From Candidatus Aenigmatarchaeota archaeon (GTDB taxonomy: Archaea > Aenigmatarchaeota > Aenigmatarchaeia > QMZP01), in NCBI GenBank assembly GCA_003663225.1, contig QMZP01000017.1, positions 1 to 9,948 on the forward strand: DNA of 9,948 nucleotides, read 5' to 3'. The notes under the pieces were generated by a model, which was given only the letters and a program-made list of their open reading frames with translations, ran no database searches and had not been told where the DNA came from. Shown here in pieces: positions 1 through 8,232 of this stretch. Both the position numbers and the translations under genes were made by a program. Every line of letters begins with the position of its first letter. Position 1 is the first letter of the stretch.

Positions 1-282
1 CACTGGAGACATTGCCATCTCGAAGAACTGCCAGGCGATGAGTCCAAGAAAAAATATGACAAATATTACAAACGTACTGTCCGCCATATAGAAAAATACG
101 CAATGGCATTATTTGCGGAACATGAAGGCCAGGTATCAGCGGACCAGATAGCCGGGGCTGTAAGAAACGATACCAACATACATATGAGCCTGGCAACTGT
201 TTGCAGGGCAATGTCTCAAGCTATGGCAAAATACGGTGATTTTACCGAAGTCAGTCCGGGGGTATACAGGCAGTTAAAGTAA
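1..282 (+). CDS. C-terminal part of an unrecognised protein with a winged-helix-like end (5' truncated by window)
   Basis: Frame 1 is open from the first base to a TAA at 280-282, giving the last 93 residues of a protein whose start lies outside the window. I do not recognise the family. The N-terminal piece is rich in Lys/Tyr (KKKYDKYYKRTVRHIEKYAM). It is followed by a helix-turn-helix-looking stretch (VSADQIAGAVRND, then MSLATVCRAMSQAMAKYGDF) and a short beta-like end (EVSPGVYRQLK), a layout compatible with a winged-helix domain. That reading is by eye only. The gene converges on dnaJ, with 44 nt between the two stops and no clear hairpin terminator between them. There are no signal peptide or membrane segments in the visible part. 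A function in DNA binding is an inference. Confidence 0.6.
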   Translation, partial: HWRHCHLEELPGDESKKKYDKYYKRTVRHIEKYAMALFAEHEGQVSADQIAGAVRNDTNIHMSLATVCRAMSQAMAKYGDFTEVSPGVYRQLK

Positions 283-326
283 AAGATGTAAGCGGTCTTT
301 AGTGAAATTTAAGGCACTGGAGGATT

Positions 327-1475
327 TTAATCATTCTCCCTTTCCCTGAATCTTTCGAAAAACCCTTTCCTGACATCTGCCTTGCCCTCGTGACCAAGTG
401 TTCGTGCATATTCTTCCATAAGCTTCCTTTGCTTCCTCGTAAGCTTGACTGGAATGTCGACAACCACCTTTACCAACATGTCGCCCTTTCTCCAATCATT
501 TAGGACAGGCATACCCAAGCCATTTAACCTGAATACGGTATGACTCTGCGTTCCAGGAGGTATCTTTATCTTTACATTCTTTTTTGTAATGCTCGGTATA
601 TCAATCTCTCCCCCAAGAACAGCCACTGGCAGACTTACTGTGGCCTTACAGAAAAGGTCATTTTCATGCCTTTCGAAAACAGGGTGCTCCTTTATCCCAA
701 CCACTATGTAAAGGTCCCCCGGCGGGCCTCCTTTTGAACCCGCGTCGCCCTGCCCTGACAGTCTCAGGAACTGACCGTTATTCACCCCCGCAGGTATCTT
801 TATTCTCACTGTTCTTCTCTTTCTCTCCTTTCCTGTGCCTTTGCACTTTTTGCATGGGTTGTCTACGACAACACCGCTACCCCTGCAATTGTCGCATGCT
901 CTTATATTCACCGATTGTATGAAACCGGATTTTCTAACAATCCTCAGCTCCCCCGTGCCCTTGCACCTGGGACATTGCCTGGGCTTCGTGCCTGGCATTG
1001 CACCTGTTCCGTTGCATTCGCTGCATTCCTCAAGCCTAGGAACTTCAATCTCAGTCTCTATGCCGTTATATGCTTCTTCAAGGCTAATCTCTATCTCATA
1101 TTTCAGGTCAGCGCCCTGCTCCGGACCGCATGACTGTCTCTCCTTACTGCCGAAACCTGAAAAAACATCAAAAATATCGCCAAAACCGAAATTTCTGAAC
1201 AGGTCGTCAAAGCTGGGGAATCCCTGGCTGCCCGGCTTGAATCCTGTACCTTCAAGGCCTGCCTCTCCGTACTGGTCATACGCCTGCCTTTTCTCCGGGT
1301 CTTTTAGTACCTCGAACGCTTCGTTTATCTCCTTGAATTTCTCTTCTGCTTCTTTGCTTCCAGGGTTCACGTCAGGATGCCATTTCCTGGCAAGATGCCT
1401 GAATGCGCGCTTGATTTCCTCCTCAGAGGCATTCCTGGCCACTCCAAGAATCTTGTAGTAATCCTTTCCTCCCAT
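327..1475 (-). CDS. dnaJ: Chaperone protein DnaJ (type I/A Hsp40)
   Basis: This is the co-chaperone that delivers unfolded substrates to DnaK and stimulates its ATPase in the cytoplasm. All type I parts are present over 382 residues. The J domain covers residues 5-68 with HPD at 33-35. A Gly/Phe-rich linker runs about 76-110. A zinc-finger region at 151-215 has four CxxCxGxG units ([32 protein letters not shown]). Two C-terminal substrate-binding/dimerisation beta domains follow. A GTG four codons upstream (1487) is in frame, but that GTG lies inside the GGTGA ribosome-binding site placed 8 nt before ATG 1475. The protein then begins [12 protein letters not shown] as expected for the family. 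It is last in the chaperone operon, 95 nt after dnaK; this larger gap holds an AT-rich stretch that could be an extra promoter. Stop is TAA. Confidence 0.97.
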   Translation of the reverse strand: MGGKDYYKILGVARNASEEEIKRAFRHLARKWHPDVNPGSKEAEEKFKEINEAFEVLKDPEKRQAYDQYGEAGLEGTGFKPGSQGFPSFDDLFRNFGFGDIFDVFSGFGSKERQSCGPEQGADLKYEIEISLEEAYNGIETEIEVPRLEECSECNGTGAMPGTKPRQCPRCKGTGELRIVRKSGFIQSVNIRACDNCRGSGVVVDNPCKKCKGTGKERKRRTVRIKIPAGVNNGQFLRLSGQGDAGSKGGPPGDLYIVVGIKEHPVFERHENDLFCKATVSLPVAVLGGEIDIPSITKKNVKIKIPPGTQSHTVFRLNGLGMPVLNDWRKGDMLVKVVVDIPVKLTRKQRKLMEEYARTLGHEGKADVRKGFFERFREREND

Positions 1476-1531
1476 AACCTTTTTCACCCAATAAGCTGTG
1501 GTTCTAATCCTATCTTGAAATTAACAATTAA

Positions 1532-1540
1532 GAAAATAAA
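1532..1540 (-). promoter_or_regulatory. Possible internal TATA-like box ahead of dnaJ
   Basis: On the minus strand the dnaK-dnaJ gap contains TTTATTTTC followed by an AT-rich stretch. A start site about 25 nt downstream would fall near 1510, giving a leader of roughly 35 nt before ATG 1475. The gap is the longest in the operon. The match to an archaeal TATA box is loose, and the stretch may simply be AT-rich spacer. Confidence 0.2.
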
Positions 1541-1570
1541 GATTAGGCTTGTTGGAATAAGATGTAAGTA

Positions 1571-3469
1571 TCACTTCTTCTCATCATCGACCTTGTACTC
1601 GGCATCGACCACGTTGTCATCATTCTTTTTGCCTTTGGCATCGGAGCTTTCTCGCTCACGTCCCTTAGCATCTCCATCATTTGAAGCATCATTTCCTTGC
1701 TTCTTCATGGCGTCCTGGTATATGGATGCTCCCGCCTCGCCTACCACCTTCTGAAGTGCTTCAGTTTTTTCCTTTATCTTCTCAATGTCCTTCCCGGACA
1801 GCGCATCCTTTAGTTCCTTCATGGCCTTTTCGATGGATTCCTTCTGCTCTTTCGAAAGCTTGTCGCCGAGCTCTGAAAGGGTCTTTTCCGTGGAATAGAC
1901 AAGCGAATCAGCGCTGTTCCTTGCCTCGGCTTCTTCCTTGCGCTTCTTGTCTTCTGCCTCGTGCTCCTCTGCATCTTGCACCATCTTCTCTATCTCCTCG
2001 TCCGAGAGCTTGGTTGAGGCTGTTATGGTTATCTTTTGCTCCTTTCCTGTTCCCAGGTCCTTGGCTGAAACGTTCAGGATGCCGGACGCGTCTATATCGA
2101 ACGTGACCTCGATCTGTGGCACACCTCTCGGAGCAGGTGGTATACCCTCAAGATTGAACTGGCCCAGGCTGGTGTTGTCCTTGGCCATTGGCCTCTCTCC
2201 CTGCAACACGTGTACAGTAACAGCAGGCTGGTAGTCGGACGCGGTAGAAAAGGTTTTCTTCTTCTTGACCGGGATGGTGGTATTCCTTTCTATGAGTGGT
2301 GTCATGACACCGCCAAGGGTCTCAATTCCCAGCGTCAGCGGGGTCACATCCAGCAGCACTATGTCCTTGACGTCGCCTGAAAGCACACCACCCTGTATGG
2401 CAGCCCCCATGGCAACACACTCCATCGGGTCAATACCACCTTCCACCTTCTTGCCCGTGAAGTCCTCTACGAACTTGCGCACAGCAGGCATTCTGGTAGG
2501 GCCGCCCACCATTATTATCTTGTCTATCTTCTGTTTGTCCAGTTTGGCATCTTTTATGGCCTGTTCCATGGGATGTTTACATTTCTCAATTATGGGCATG
2601 ACAAGCTTCTCCAGTTGCGATCTTGTTATCTTTATATTAAGGTGCTTTGGTCCATTACTGTCTGAATGGATATAAGGCAGGTTTATTTCGGTTTCAAGGA
2701 CAGTGGAAAGCTCTATCTTGGCCTTTTCCGAGGCTTCCCTTATCCTTTGTATTGCTGAATCATCATCCAGCTCAATGCCTTCATTCTTTTCAAATTCTTG
2801 AATAACATGATTCATGAGAGCGTCATCCATGTCCCTGCCACCAAGCTGTGTGTCACCGGATGTGGAGAGGACTGTAAAAGTGCCATCTCCGTATTCCATG
2901 ATTGTAACATCAAGCGTGCCGCCGCCAAAATCAAAGACCATTATCTTGTGTTCCTCGCCCTTCTTGTCAATGCCGTACGCCATCGCAGCCGCGGTCGGTT
3001 CGTTCACCAGCCTTACAACATCCATCCCCGCTATCTTGCCCGCATCCTTTGTGGCAGTTCTTTGATTATCGTTGAAATAAGCCGGGACAGTGATAACAGC
3101 CTTGTTCACCGGTTCACCTAAAAAGTCCTCCGCATCCCTTTTAATTTTCTGGAGGATGAACGCTGATACCTGCTGGGGCGTGTATTCCTTGCCGTTTATT
3201 TTGTACTTGAATTTAGTCCCCATCTTCCTCTTGGCACCGGATATAGTGTTCTCCGGATTGGTCACTGCCTGGCGCCTGGCGGGCTCCCCTACCAGCATCT
3301 GGCCGTCCCTAGTGAACGCCACCACAGACGGGAACATCTTGCCAGCAACAGTCGCCCCCTCAGCAGAAGGGATTATGGTGGGCTTTCCGCCCATCATGAC
3401 CGCTGCTTGCGAGTTGGACGTGCCCAAGTCAATGCCTATGATTTTTTCTTTCCTGTTTTTCTCAGCCAT
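1571..3469 (-). CDS. dnaK: Molecular chaperone DnaK (Hsp70)
   Basis: This is the ATP-dependent Hsp70 that binds and releases exposed hydrophobic segments, working with DnaJ and GrpE. It has 632 residues. The actin-like ATPase has phosphate-1 [10 protein letters not shown] (11-20), phosphate-2 FDFGGGTLD (179-187) and the adenosine motif [10 protein letters not shown] (about 319-328). The linker VLLDV lies near 370-374, followed by the substrate-binding beta domain, a charged helical lid ([15 protein letters not shown]) and a disordered acidic tail ending VDDEKK. Between [10 protein letters not shown] and AEDFLG the N-domain is short: it lacks the roughly 20-25 residue insertion of Gram-negative DnaK, like archaeal and Gram-positive versions. 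An in-frame GTG at 3478 is rejected as start because it is part of the GTGAT ribosome-binding site before ATG 3469. It follows grpE by 24 nt. Stop is TGA. Confidence 0.98.
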   Translation of the reverse strand: MAEKNRKEKIIGIDLGTSNSQAAVMMGGKPTIIPSAEGATVAGKMFPSVVAFTRDGQMLVGEPARRQAVTNPENTISGAKRKMGTKFKYKINGKEYTPQQVSAFILQKIKRDAEDFLGEPVNKAVITVPAYFNDNQRTATKDAGKIAGMDVVRLVNEPTAAAMAYGIDKKGEEHKIMVFDFGGGTLDVTIMEYGDGTFTVLSTSGDTQLGGRDMDDALMNHVIQEFEKNEGIELDDDSAIQRIREASEKAKIELSTVLETEINLPYIHSDSNGPKHLNIKITRSQLEKLVMPIIEKCKHPMEQAIKDAKLDKQKIDKIIMVGGPTRMPAVRKFVEDFTGKKVEGGIDPMECVAMGAAIQGGVLSGDVKDIVLLDVTPLTLGIETLGGVMTPLIERNTTIPVKKKKTFSTASDYQPAVTVHVLQGERPMAKDNTSLGQFNLEGIPPAPRGVPQIEVTFDIDASGILNVSAKDLGTGKEQKITITASTKLSDEEIEKMVQDAEEHEAEDKKRKEEAEARNSADSLVYSTEKTLSELGDKLSKEQKESIEKAMKELKDALSGKDIEKIKEKTEALQKVVGEAGASIYQDAMKKQGNDASNDGDAKGRERESSDAKGKKNDDNVVDAEYKVDDEKK

Positions 3470-3493
3470 ATGAATCACATTTCATACATCTTT

Positions 3494-4027
3494 TTATTTT
3501 TTATCCCTTTTCTTGGCAACTTTCACCTTTGAGTGTCTTATGACATCTGAATGGAATGTATAGCCTTTCTGCACCTCTTCCAGCACTGTGCCCTCTGGCT
3601 GGTCAGATGGCACGCTCGTTACCGCCTCGTGAAAGTACGGATCAAACTGCTTCCCCTTTGCTTGTATTACACTGAGCCCGCTTTTCATGAGTATGTCTAT
3701 TACTTTCTTGTATATCAATTCATACCCTTTCCTTGCTTCGTCGTTCCCCGCCTTTTGTGCAGCAGCTTCCAGGTCGTCAATCACGGGTAACAGTTCCTTG
3801 ACGAGCCTCTCGTTTGCCTTCTGTTCAAAGTCCTTATTCCGCCGTTCTATGCTCTTCTTGTAATTCTCAAAGTCGGCCTGAAGGTATTTAATCTGGTTGA
3901 GCCTCTCGTCAGCGAGCCTTGCCTTCTCCTCAAGTTGCTTCAGGCTCTCATGTTTTGCACCACGCTTTCTATCCACATTACTTTTCCCGGATTCTTTAGA
4001 GCCACTGCTTTTGTCTTTATTCTTCAT
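3494..4027 (-). CDS. grpE: Nucleotide exchange factor GrpE
   Basis: GrpE releases ADP from DnaK and resets its cycle. The 177-residue protein has a Lys/Ser-rich N-terminus (about 1-28), then a long coiled-coil dimer helix with the family stretch YLQADFENYKKSIERRNKDF. A second helical segment (LPVIDDLEAAAQKAG) follows. The C-terminal beta wing contains FDPYFHEAVTSVPSD and GTVLEEVQKGYTFHSDVIR, ending in SKVKVAKK. Length is normal for the family. ATG 4027 is preceded by GTGAT at the usual distance. It lies 52 nt after hsp20 and 24 nt before dnaK, so grpE-dnaK-dnaJ forms the Hsp70 end of the operon. Stop is TAA. Confidence 0.96.
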   Translation of the reverse strand: MKNKDKSSGSKESGKSNVDRKRGAKHESLKQLEEKARLADERLNQIKYLQADFENYKKSIERRNKDFEQKANERLVKELLPVIDDLEAAAQKAGNDEARKGYELIYKKVIDILMKSGLSVIQAKGKQFDPYFHEAVTSVPSDQPEGTVLEEVQKGYTFHSDVIRHSKVKVAKKRDKK

Positions 4028-4060
4028 TCAAATCACTCTTAAACATGAATTGGGCGGGAA

Positions 4061-4069
4061 CCCCCCCCC
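4061..4069. repeat. C9/G9 homopolymer in the hsp20-grpE gap
   Basis: Nine consecutive C on the plus strand (G on the transcribed sense) sit between the hsp20 stop and the grpE start, next to GGGCGGGAA, so G- and C-runs could pair. It is the only long homopolymer I noticed in the chaperone operon. It lies outside coding sequence, so a miscount would not shift any frame. Confidence 0.7.
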
Positions 4070-4079
4070 ACGAAACAGC

Positions 4080-4556
4080 CTACTTAACTTCTATCTTTTT
4101 GGTTTCCTTTTTCTTTATCTGTTTCTTGGGTATTTTCAGCTCAAGGACGCCATTTTTGCAGGTCGCCTGGATATTATCCCTGTCAGCCTCTTCCGGCAGG
4201 TCGAAATAACGGTAGAATCCAGCATAGCTTCTCTCCAGCCTGAACCTGCCTTTTTTCTTGTCCTCCTCCTTGTACTCGTCCTTCTTTTCGGCCCTTATTT
4301 CAATACCGTCCTGGGTTGTGGTTATGTTTATGTCCTTCTTATCAATCCCAGGCATCTCTATCCTTGCCAATATCTCGTTGCCCTTATCTATCACGTCAGC
4401 AAGCGGTTGTCTGAAATCCTTCTCTATAAGCGGGCTTTGTGGACCAGGCAGCAGGCGGCTTGTGGTCGGTTGCTGGCCGAAGAACCTGCCGAACAGGTCG
4501 TCCATCTGGCTCTGTATTTCCCTCATCTCGTCCCAAATGCTCCATTTCCTTGCCAT
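4080..4556 (-). CDS. hsp20: Small heat-shock protein, Hsp20/alpha-crystallin family
   Basis: This is an ATP-independent holdase that keeps denaturing proteins soluble for the Hsp70 and chaperonin systems. It has 158 residues. An amphipathic N-terminal arm (WDEMREIQSQMDDLFGRFFG) is followed by an alpha-crystallin domain from about residue 44 (QPLADVIDKGNEILARIEMPG) to the conserved NGVLELKIPK strand. A short Lys-rich tail ends KKIEVK, an I-x-V anchor of the kind used for oligomer assembly. The start is decided by an almost perfect GGGAGGTGAT four nucleotides before ATG 4556; an in-frame GTG at 4565 lies within that site. It sits between groEL (23 nt) and grpE (52 nt), linking the chaperonin and Hsp70 halves. 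Stop is TAG. Confidence 0.95.
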   Translation of the reverse strand: MARKWSIWDEMREIQSQMDDLFGRFFGQQPTTSRLLPGPQSPLIEKDFRQPLADVIDKGNEILARIEMPGIDKKDINITTTQDGIEIRAEKKDEYKEEDKKKGRFRLERSYAGFYRYFDLPEEADRDNIQATCKNGVLELKIPKKQIKKKETKKIEVK

Positions 4557-4560
4557 GCCA

Positions 4561-4570
4561 ATCACCTCCC
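4561..4570 (-). promoter_or_regulatory. Strong Shine-Dalgarno site of hsp20
   Basis: The minus strand reads GGGAGGTGAT, essentially the full archaeal anti-16S complement, four nucleotides before ATG 4556. It fixes the hsp20 start and suggests efficient translation independent of groEL. Confidence 0.85.
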
Positions 4571-4579
4571 GGATACAGT

Positions 4580-6477
<1,898 letters not shown>

Positions 6478-6481
6478 CCAA

Positions 6482-6490
6482 TCCTCCTCC
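6482..6490 (-). promoter_or_regulatory. Shine-Dalgarno site of groES
   Basis: The minus strand carries GGAGGAGGATTGG directly before ATG 6477. It explains why the in-frame ATG at 6492 is probably not a start. The same ten bases AGGAGGATTG recur 62 nt further upstream (6541-6550). Confidence 0.7.
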
Positions 6491-6513
6491 ATTGATTTTG
6501 CAGGTCCGCTGTC

Positions 6514-6537
6514 TCAGGTGATTGACCAAACACCTGA
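6514..6537. promoter_or_regulatory. Perfect 7-bp inverted repeat ahead of groES, candidate operator
   Basis: TCAGGTG (6514-6520) and CACCTGA (6531-6537) are exact inverted complements with a 10-base spacer. The element lies 37-60 nt upstream of groES and covers the start site predicted from the TATA candidate at 6554-6560. Arms and spacer resemble a dimeric regulator site in size but not in sequence to CIRCE. It could instead be a hairpin in the leader transcript. Confidence 0.45.
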
Positions 6538-6553
6538 AAGCAATCCTCCTGCT

Positions 6554-6560
6554 CTATATC
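6554..6560 (-). promoter_or_regulatory. Candidate TATA box of the groES operon
   Basis: The minus strand reads GATATAG inside GGGATATAGAGC. A start site about 25 nt downstream would lie near 6531-6533, inside the 7-bp inverted repeat, and give a leader of about 55 nt. The box is weak, and a second possibility is the AT-rich block at 6830-6860, which would give a leader of more than 300 nt. Confidence 0.3.
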
Positions 6561-6595
6561 CCTGAGAGATATGTAACAGGCCGCAAAGACCGATC

Positions 6596-6739
6596 TTACC
6601 TTAAGTCTAAGCTGGACAACCTCCAGAGGGGTTTGGCCTCCTTTCCCGCAGCACCCGCAGGCATTTGCGAATGTACGAACACCCCACAGGCCTTTCCGCC
6701 CGTACCAGACTGTCCAAGCGGAAACTCCTTTAATGGCAT
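6596..6739 (-). CDS. Possible small ORF (47 residues) upstream of groES
   Basis: An ATG at 6739 is preceded, after five bases, by GGTGA, the same ribosome-binding pattern as its neighbours, and the frame stays open to TAA at 6598-6596. The product begins MPLKEFPLGQSGTGGKACG and is basic and Gly/Ala-rich, with no membrane segment or family I recognise. It would be the promoter-proximal gene of the chaperone operon. A plus-strand ORF (6522-6743) overlaps it, and the region may be structured RNA instead, so coding status is doubtful. Confidence 0.2.
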   Translation of the reverse strand: MPLKEFPLGQSGTGGKACGVFVHSQMPAGAAGKEAKPLWRLSSLDLR

Positions 6740-6812
6740 GTAACTCACCAAGGGTTTGTTATCTCAGCTGATATTCATACACACTTCGCCGCAAACGGGC
6801 ACACTTAAGGTA
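6597..6812. repeat. 10-bp exact inverted pair flanking the intergenic core
   Basis: TACCTTAAGT at 6597-6606 is the exact reverse complement of ACTTAAGGTA at 6803-6812. Read toward its own gene, each copy is ACTTAAGGTA: one points to groES (120 nt before its ATG), the other to the regulator (78 nt before its ATG). A paired arrangement suits a shared operator for divergent genes, but the match is short enough to arise by chance. Confidence 0.35.
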
Positions 6813-6821
6813 TTCATTTTT

Positions 6822-6832
6822 TACTTCAAGTA
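6822..6832. promoter_or_regulatory. 11-bp palindrome upstream of the regulator, candidate operator
   Basis: TACTTCAAGTA is a perfect palindrome with 5-bp arms around a central C. It lies about 20 bases upstream of the regulator's TATA candidate. The related hexamer ACTTAA occurs at 6803-6808, 6843-6848 and 6858-6863, the last two bracketing the TATA box. This clustering suggests binding sites for a regulator, possibly autoregulation. Confidence 0.35.
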
Positions 6833-6850
6833 GTATATTATCACTTAAAA

Positions 6851-6858
6851 TATTTAAA
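6851..6858 (+). promoter_or_regulatory. TATA box of the regulator gene
   Basis: TATTTAAA preceded by an A-rich BRE-like stretch (CTTAAAA) is a good archaeal box A. A start site about 25 nt downstream falls near 6880, giving a very short leader that begins at or just before the GAGGG ribosome-binding site. The block is nearly palindromic, so it might also serve minus-strand transcription. Confidence 0.55.
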
Positions 6859-6890
6859 CTTAACGGTCCAATAAGTAATTGAGGGCTATT

Positions 6891-7331
6891 ATGCAACAGA
6901 TTACCATACGTTCCATGAAGCAGCCCACCAAAGAAACCCTGGAAAAGGATATTGAATGGTTCTGCGAATCACTCGGTTTGCTTGGCGAAAGGGATAAGCA
7001 GAAGACAGGCCTCAAGGTGTTCAAGGCAGTCCTGAATGAGGTCAACAGAGATAACGAGATATCAGCTGAAGATATCGCGAATAAAATCAAAATGAGCAGG
7101 ACTGCGGTTATGTATCACCTGAACATGATGTTAGAGGCAGGCATGCTCAGGCGGGATGGTTGCATGTTTGAGTTGCGGACCATCAACCTTCAGAAACTGG
7201 TAGATGAGATAGAGAGGGACATAGAAAGGACTTTTCATCTCATCCGGGAGATAGCCGAGGATATAGACAAGTCGATGAAGCTGCCTGTTAGAAATACTAA
7301 AAATTATCAAGCAAAACCAATAAACTGTTGA
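6891..7331 (+). CDS. Winged-helix transcriptional regulator, candidate heat-shock regulator
   Basis: This is a predicted DNA-binding protein of 146 residues. A helical N-terminal segment contains IEWFCESLGLLGERDKQKTG (21-40). A winged helix-turn-helix follows at about 41-97: ISAEDIANKIKMSRTAVMYH with recognition helix SRTAVMYHLNMMLEAG and wing MLRRDGCMFELR. An amphipathic helix, LVDEIERDIERTFHLIREIA (103-122), probably dimerises the protein. The layout resembles ArsR-like archaeal regulators. I recall similar proteins near archaeal chaperone genes, but cannot verify this. Divergent placement from groES makes control of the chaperone operon the best guess. TTG 6879 is in frame, but ATG 6891 is chosen because GAGGG lies five bases before it. 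There are three Cys (25, 91, 146), no obvious metal-binding cluster. Stop is TGA. Confidence 0.85.
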   Translation: MQQITIRSMKQPTKETLEKDIEWFCESLGLLGERDKQKTGLKVFKAVLNEVNRDNEISAEDIANKIKMSRTAVMYHLNMMLEAGMLRRDGCMFELRTINLQKLVDEIERDIERTFHLIREIAEDIDKSMKLPVRNTKNYQAKPINC

Positions 7332-7659
7332 ACCCGCAAAATCAATATCCAAGACACACCAAGACTTTAATTGTAAGCCTACGAGGCTCAACCCGCAGAT
7401 GAAGTCATCCCCAGCAGACAAGCGAAAGCATGTAGCAATGAATCATAGGTTTAACACAGTAAGACGTAAGGCTGGTATAAGAAAATGCTGATAATGATTA
7501 TGTTACGATCCACTAGATTCGTCAACTACCAAGACTTATGCATATGAGATTCAGAAGGACATTATTTTCATAGACATGGCAAACAATTGCTACAAGAGAC
7601 TGTCAAGAACAAAGGGGGAAGAGAGAAAGTAAAGAAGATGTTCAAAGAAAAGCAGAACA
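7332..7659. other. Intergenic stretch without a convincing gene; possible decayed coding sequence
   Basis: No recognisable gene, tRNA or RNA motif is visible. Two stop-free pieces occur: frame 7324-7491 (55 codons, basic, with KSSPADKRKHVAMNHRFN) and frame 7498-7632 (44 codons, with TKTYAYEIQKDIIFIDMANN and ending TKGEERK). Neither has a good start or ribosome-binding site, and stops separate them. Short direct repeats are present: ACCAAGACTT at 7358-7367 and 7528-7537, and AACCCGCA at 7331-7338 and 7390-7397. Remnant of a gene or mobile element is one reading; spacer is another. Confidence 0.4.
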
Positions 7660-7667
7660 TTTAAAAG
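7660..7667 (+). promoter_or_regulatory. TATA box of the lipoprotein-peptidase pair
   Basis: TTTAAAAG is centred about 26 bases before ATG 7690, the spacing that places transcription start at or within a few bases of the start codon. This implies a leaderless transcript, common in archaea, and agrees with the lack of a strong Shine-Dalgarno site before 7690. Confidence 0.6.
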
Positions 7668-7689
7668 CCAGTTAACACAAGTGGGAATT

Positions 7690-8232
7690 ATGGGGTACAA
7701 GACGGGACTAATACTATCATTACTTTTAATTTCAGTTATGATTTCAGGCTGTATCCAGGATATACAACCAGGCACGCCGGGAATGTACATAGACAGGGAA
7801 TTCTTCGTATCCAGGTCCAACCACACCAACACAAGCCTGGACACCGTGATAATAGAGTTCAACTTCACTCCGGAGCTGGACGCAAGCAACGTCAATGTCA
7901 GCATGGATGAGAATGATTTCGCTGAGGTAATATCAGAAAAGAAGATATACACGTTTGACCGGCTGGACAAGGGTGAAAAGTTCAGCGTGGAGTTCACGGT
8001 GAAATACATCAAGAAGAAGAACCCGCTGGTCTTCAGGACAAAAGGCTGGATCATAGAGCTGGACAAGCTGATAGAGCAGGAAAACGAGATATATACGTAT
8101 CCTTGGGGCAACCCATATGACAAGATAAGGAACTGCATAAAGAATGCCAAGACTGAAGCAGAATTCGAGGAATGTATGAGGGTCGGTGGAAAAACCATAT
8201 CCACTGACTATCCGCCATATAATACTTCATGA
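7690..8232 (+). CDS. Predicted surface lipoprotein
   Basis: The 180-residue protein has a classic lipoprotein signal: Lys4, a hydrophobic core (LILSLLLISVM) and the lipobox ISGC with Cys21, so it should be lipid-anchored outside the membrane. The mature part carries several N-x-S/T sequons (NHT, NTS, NFT, NVS). A predicted beta-rich domain at about 38-120 has FF, TPELD and DKGEKFSVEF, and it aligns with the N-terminal domain of the downstream peptidase. The C-terminal 50 residues are helical and charged, with two Cys (RNC and EEC) about 15 apart that might form a disulfide. I do not recognise a named family. An in-frame GTG at 7681 would move the start upstream; ATG 7690 fits the leaderless promoter. 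It overlaps the next gene by four bases (ATGA), implying translational coupling. Confidence 0.85.
   Translation: MGYKTGLILSLLLISVMISGCIQDIQPGTPGMYIDREFFVSRSNHTNTSLDTVIIEFNFTPELDASNVNVSMDENDFAEVISEKKIYTFDRLDKGEKFSVEFTVKYIKKKNPLVFRTKGWIIELDKLIEQENEIYTYPWGNPYDKIRNCIKNAKTEAEFEECMRVGGKTISTDYPPYNTS

Larger units (their letters stand above)
6478..6890. other. Divergent intergenic region between groES and the regulator
   Basis: These 413 bases separate two divergent transcripts. The half near the regulator (about 6811-6880) is AT-rich and promoter-like. The half near groES is GC-richer and contains many complementary short segments, for example GGACA 6614-6618 with TGTCC 6711-6715, GTACG 6673-6677 with CGTAC 6701-6705, and a GCATT/AATGT hairpin around a TGCG loop at 6661-6674. 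It could be a long structured groES leader, a small RNA gene or spacer. It does not show the diagnostic motifs of RNase P RNA, SRP RNA or tRNA that I looked for. Individual elements are listed separately. Confidence 0.6.

Noticed and set aside
283..326. Bidirectional terminator between the first gene and dnaJ
   Set aside because: The 44 bases are moderately AT-rich but have no convincing hairpin or T-run on either strand.
835..1458. 207-codon plus-strand ORF opposite dnaJ
   Set aside because: It is antisense to a clear dnaJ gene, Ser/Pro/Leu-rich as expected of a shadow frame, and lacks a ribosome-binding site.
6522..6743. 73-codon plus-strand ORF upstream of groES
   Set aside because: It would need TTG as start without a good ribosome-binding site, overlaps the predicted groES promoter, and resembles no family; too weak to call.
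6540..6800. RNase P RNA, SRP RNA or tRNA in the intergenic region
   Set aside because: The RNase P GAGGAAAGTC motif, the SRP helix-8 GGAAGG-AGCA motif and a T-arm GGTTCRA pattern were not found on either strand.
6478..6890. CIRCE or HSR1-type operator
   Set aside because: Neither TTAGCACTC/GAGTGCTAA nor CTAAC/GTTAG pairs occur in the region.
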